Below are positions 60,859 to 64,000 of a stretch of 64,000 nt of DNA, piece by piece. Made by a program: the position numbers and the translations under genes. The notes beneath the pieces were generated by a model. It had not been told where the DNA came from, did not search any database, and saw only the letters and a list, made by a program, of their open reading frames with translations. This DNA comes from Cytophagales bacterium (GTDB lineage Bacteria; Bacteroidota; Bacteroidia; Cytophagales; Bernardetiaceae), in NCBI GenBank assembly GCA_013299045.1, contig JAAFJX010000020.1, positions 18,963 through 82,962 on the forward strand, in the 5' to 3' direction. How positions within the stretch are numbered: position 1 is the first letter of the stretch; each line of letters begins with the position of its first letter.

Positions 60859-63800
60859 ATGAAAAAGATTGACTTTTTCAGGTTTACTTGCGCACTTACA
60901 TTCATTACCTCGTTTTTATGGCTTTTCAATGCGGTGAACTCATTCGCACAGATAGCTGTAACGCCTGGTGTGTCTGTTACCGAGATTAAAAACAAGCTCA
61001 CTGGCGCGGGCGTAACCATTCAGAACATTGAAGTTGTTTGTCCAATAAATGCTTATGGCAGCTTCAGAACTACAAATCGACGCGGCGAAATAGACTCTGT
61101 CTGTATAGGCAATGAGGGTATTTTGCTAACCACAGGCCGTGCCAATGATGCGCCAAATCTTGTCTCCGTCAATGCAAGTTTCACCTCAGGTGGAACGGTA
61201 GGTCATCCACTCATGGATAGTTTGGCAAGTAAGCCCGGTGATCCGCCAGTTATAACAAGAGATGGCTGCTTTATTAAATTTGATGTGATTCCTGCTGGTG
61301 ATACACTCAAATTCAATTATACCTTTGGCTCAGAAGAATATCCCGAATTTGTGGGGGCCGGCTTTAATGACGTGTTTGGCTTCTTTATCAGTGGCCCAAA
61401 TCCCGGTGGTGGTGTTTATACAAACAGAAATCTTGCCGTTCTGCCAGCTGGTGCTGTACCAGGCGGGATAGTGTCCATTGACAATGTGAATGCAACCACT
61501 AATCCGAGTTATTTTTATACGAATGCTTTAGGGCCAGTAAGAGGCCGTAGTATTGTCTATGATGGTTTAACGCGCTGTTTGGTGGCCATCATCAACGTTG
61601 TGCCTTGCGAGCGTTACACAGTTTGGCTGCGCATCGCCGATGCCGGTGATACTTCTTTTGACTCTGGTGTATTCGTAGAAAAAGTGAGCAGCAGTACCAC
61701 CACTATCTCTACAAACGTGGATATGGTTTGGGACGCTGGCTACACATTAAGTGGTGCAGGCTGCACACCGCCCGTTTTCACCATAGACCGAGTAGGAACA
61801 AGCGTACCAGAAACCTTCAACTTTTCTTATGGCGGCAGCGCCATTACCAATAACGTGGTGGACCCAGCAGGCTTTCCAACTACCAATACCCTTGCACCAG
61901 GCGTAGGTTCTTTTTCGTTTGATATTACACCTATCGTTTATCCAAACATTGATGCAAACGGCGATACACTCCGCATTTATGTTTATGACCGTTGTAACAT
62001 AGAGCCTTTTGATAGCACAGATGTCATTTTTACTGCACCTTTGCGTCTTGGTTCTACGCCTACATCTATCATGGATACGGTTTTCATTTGTGCAGGAGAT
62101 ACTGCTCGTATCTTCGCCCCTAAGCCTTATCCTTTTTATATGTGGCATAATGGAGAAATAGATTCTCTCTTTGTCTTTACCTCTCTTGTGCCAGGAACTG
62201 ATACACTTGTTTGGTTAGAAGTGCGCAATGCTTCAGACCGAGCGCTTGCCTGTATGTCAAGGGACTCTATGGTTATCAGAGTGGTGCCGAAGACACCTTT
62301 TGATTTGGGAGATACCGTCCGAATTTGCGAAGGCGACGGCCCTGTTATATTGAATGCTGGCCACCCCAGTCATACAGCTGCTATAACTTATGAATGGTTC
62401 ACGCTCAATACTGTTACAGGAGTTTTAACGCCAACAGGAGGTACGGCAGCCACCGAAAGTGTTTCATTTAGTGCCGGAACAGACTCCGTGCGGCGCTTCT
62501 ATGTCGTTGAAGTTACCAATTCTATAACGCGATGCGTTGGCTATGATACAACTGCCGTTGTTTTTCATGTCAAACCGACCTCCACCCTTACAATTTCTGA
62601 CGCAGACTCCGCTATATGCCAAGGTGAAACCGTAACCTTCACTGCTGCTAGTACACGTGCAGAGAAGTATTCTTTCTTTGTAAATGGCGTATTGGTACAA
62701 GGCCCTTCTGCTACTACCACCTATACAACTTCTGCTCTGAATAACGGAGATGTTGTGAGTATTATAGCCTATAACATAGCAGGAGCGCTTACTTGTGCAC
62801 GTAATGGGCCTTCTATTCCTGTATCGGTCAGACCACGCCCACCTGTCAGTATATTGTATGGCGGCGTGCCAACCTCTGTTATAAATCTTTGCGATAGTTT
62901 GGGCGCACAAGTTATTACTGCCTTACACCCCTTACACGGGCCTACTATAAAATACCAATGGAATAACATTACAGCTGGGCCGCCTACACCATTGGCTAAC
63001 ACTCCTAGCCTCACTGTTAATGCCTTTGGGTTGAGTACTATTTATGAAGTAGTAGTCATTGACACCTCTACGGCAGCGCGTTGTGCATCCCGCGACACAA
63101 TAAGGGTCAATTTCCGTCCCAACCCCGTGGCAATTATTAATTTTGCAGGTGCGCCTGAAGATAGTATCATTGCTTGTAACGACACAGGCGCAAAACTTTT
63201 GTCAGGCTTGCACCCTAGTCATACTGCCCTCATCAGGTATCAGTGGGCTGATATTACTGGTGGCGGCTACACCGTTGTTGGAACTAATGCGACTTACACA
63301 GCCAGCAGTTTTTCAGCAACTAAAGTTTATGAACTGACAGTTATGGACTCTGCCTTTATTACACGCTGCAAAGGGCGCGATACTATCGTAGTAGTTCTAA
63401 ATCCTAATCCCATCACTGAAATCAAGTTCGGCCCAGACCGTCCAGCATCTATCGTATTTTGCGATAGTGTAGGAAGTGCTCTTTTGACCGGAACTGACCC
63501 TTCACACGGTGTAGGAATACGTTACGTTTGGAACAAACTGGTAGCTGGTGTGCCTACACAAGTAGGTAATACGGGCACTTTTGTTGCTAATGTATTATCC
63601 AGCACCACAATCTATGAATTGATTGTCATTGATAGCTCGCTTACAACTTACTGTCAACGCCGCGATACAATTAGCGTAACCTTCCGCCCTAACCCTACTG
63701 CGGATATACAGCATTTGGGAGTATCCAAGGATAGCTTGGTGCGTTGCGACGAGGTGGGTGCACAAACTTTAACAGTGAACACAACTGGCCACCCTGTAGG

Positions 63801-64000
63801 ATTAACCTATCATTGGAACACTCTCAGCGGCGGTACTGCAACATCAGTTGGCACAGGCTCAAGCATCGTAGCCAACACCTTCTCTACCACAACGGTTTAC
63901 GAGTTGATAGTTCGCGACGACAATTTTGGGACGCTTTGCAGCAGGCGAGACACGATAGTGGTGATATTCAATCCGATGCCTTTGATTAATTTGGATGTTC
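60859..64000 (+). CDS. Large secreted choice-of-anchor L / Ig-repeat surface protein (partial)
   Basis: The frame starts at ATG 60859 and stays open to the end of the window, 1047 codons. A signal peptide (FFRFTCALTFITSFLWLFNA, ending NSFAQ) leads into a choice-of-anchor L domain (about residues 35-290), with FNYTFGSEEYPEF, FNDVFGFFISGPNPG and a glycine/asparagine-rich edge. After a linker come tandem Ig-like repeats of about 95 residues; the last three start DTIRVNFRPNP, DTIVVVLNPNP and DTISVTFRPNP. Each has paired cysteines (IACNDTGA, RCKGRD). Such proteins are usually exported by type IX secretion and carry a sorting domain at the far C-terminus, which lies outside the window. Likely an adhesin or gliding-related surface protein. 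Confidence 0.88.
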   Translation, partial: MKKIDFFRFTCALTFITSFLWLFNAVNSFAQIAVTPGVSVTEIKNKLTGAGVTIQNIEVVCPINAYGSFRTTNRRGEIDSVCIGNEGILLTTGRANDAPNLVSVNASFTSGGTVGHPLMDSLASKPGDPPVITRDGCFIKFDVIPAGDTLKFNYTFGSEEYPEFVGAGFNDVFGFFISGPNPGGGVYTNRNLAVLPAGAVPGGIVSIDNVNATTNPSYFYTNALGPVRGRSIVYDGLTRCLVAIINVVPCERYTVWLRIADAGDTSFDSGVFVEKVSSSTTTISTNVDMVWDAGYTLSGAGCTPPVFTIDRVGTSVPETFNFSYGGSAITNNVVDPAGFPTTNTLAPGVGSFSFDITPIVYPNIDANGDTLRIYVYDRCNIEPFDSTDVIFTAPLRLGSTPTSIMDTVFICAGDTARIFAPKPYPFYMWHNGEIDSLFVFTSLVPGTDTLVWLEVRNASDRALACMSRDSMVIRVVPKTPFDLGDTVRICEGDGPVILNAGHPSHTAAITYEWFTLNTVTGVLTPTGGTAATESVSFSAGTDSVRRFYVVEVTNSITRCVGYDTTAVVFHVKPTSTLTISDADSAICQGETVTFTAASTRAEKYSFFVNGVLVQGPSATTTYTTSALNNGDVVSIIAYNIAGALTCARNGPSIPVSVRPRPPVSILYGGVPTSVINLCDSLGAQVITALHPLHGPTIKYQWNNITAGPPTPLANTPSLTVNAFGLSTIYEVVVIDTSTAARCASRDTIRVNFRPNPVAIINFAGAPEDSIIACNDTGAKLLSGLHPSHTALIRYQWADITGGGYTVVGTNATYTASSFSATKVYELTVMDSAFITRCKGRDTIVVVLNPNPITEIKFGPDRPASIVFCDSVGSALLTGTDPSHGVGIRYVWNKLVAGVPTQVGNTGTFVANVLSSTTIYELIVIDSSLTTYCQRRDTISVTFRPNPTADIQHLGVSKDSLVRCDEVGAQTLTVNTTGHPVGLTYHWNTLSGGTATSVGTGSSIVANTFSTTTVYELIVRDDNFGTLCSRRDTIVVIFNPMPLINLDV

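Noticed and set aside
62464..62910. 148-codon minus-strand frame near the end
   Set aside because: The plus strand carries a continuous 1047-codon frame with signal peptide, anchor-L domain and Ig repeats; this is its shadow.

Overview
The window looks like the chromosome of a gliding, free-living Bacteroidota bacterium, probably of the Cytophagales type. The evidence is a GldB lipoprotein, a PorP/SprF-family protein, a secreted choice-of-anchor L protein, three large SpoIIE-type sensor phosphatases, a DUF3127 protein, a PrcB-type lipoprotein, and many promoters with the Bacteroidota signature (TTTG at -33 and TAnnTTTG at -7, spaced 19-21 nt). I saw no tRNA, rRNA or CRISPR array. Species assignment is not possible from the sequence alone.

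Layout. 1-3.8 kb: lysine biosynthesis (end of lysA, then dapD) and small secreted or unknown proteins. 3.8-7.7 kb: a DUF3127 OB-fold protein and a two-gene unit with a large contractile-injection-system baseplate protein. 8.5-20.9 kb: a secreted Asp-box propeller protein, a TlpA-like lipoprotein, a SpoIIE sensor, aroQ, an OmpH-like chaperone, a CMP-sugar synthase and a giant two-component-type propeller/GAF/SpoIIE sensor. 21-28 kb: moeA, a BatC-like protein, rlmI, PorP/SprF, an ABC permease, folB and accA. 28.4-33.4 kb: sbcC with a Pif1-like helicase. 33.6-45.2 kb: a LysM protein without signal peptide, an amidase, a PrcB-type lipoprotein, a GGGP synthase, a methylmalonyl-CoA mutase subunit, a BlaI/M56 pair, gldB, a desaturase and a DUF151 nuclease. 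45.6-49.2 kb: a nicotinamidase-like hydrolase and a four-gene cassette of secreted proteins. 49.8-55.7 kb: an operon of 7TM-SpoIIE, ChaN-like and TPR-CHAT proteins. 56.5-59.8 kb: an injection-system tube protein, a MoxR ATPase and an M20 peptidase. 60.86 kb to the end: a large Ig-repeat surface protein running off the window.

Two things stand out. First, a family of non-coding elements of about 0.55-1.0 kb occurs five times (4.3, 7.9, 35.0, 55.7 and 59.9 kb). Full copies have inverted tips of the form TAGTnnTCCCTTAAAA, a core bounded by a separate 26-bp inverted repeat, and an 11-bp tandem repeat whose number differs between copies (4, 4, 3, 2). Both injection-system loci and the LysM protein sit directly beside copies. 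Second, the cassette at 46.7-49.2 kb has five copies of the hexamer ACGTTT placed exactly between its -33 and -7 promoter boxes. The spacer is now 26 nt, and loss of one hexamer would give the 20 nt seen in the other promoters here. That is the signature of a slipped-strand ON/OFF switch.

The genes do not form one pathway. Housekeeping genes (lysine, shikimate, folate, fatty acid, molybdenum cofactor) are interleaved with cell-surface, signalling and secretion genes, as is common in this phylum.
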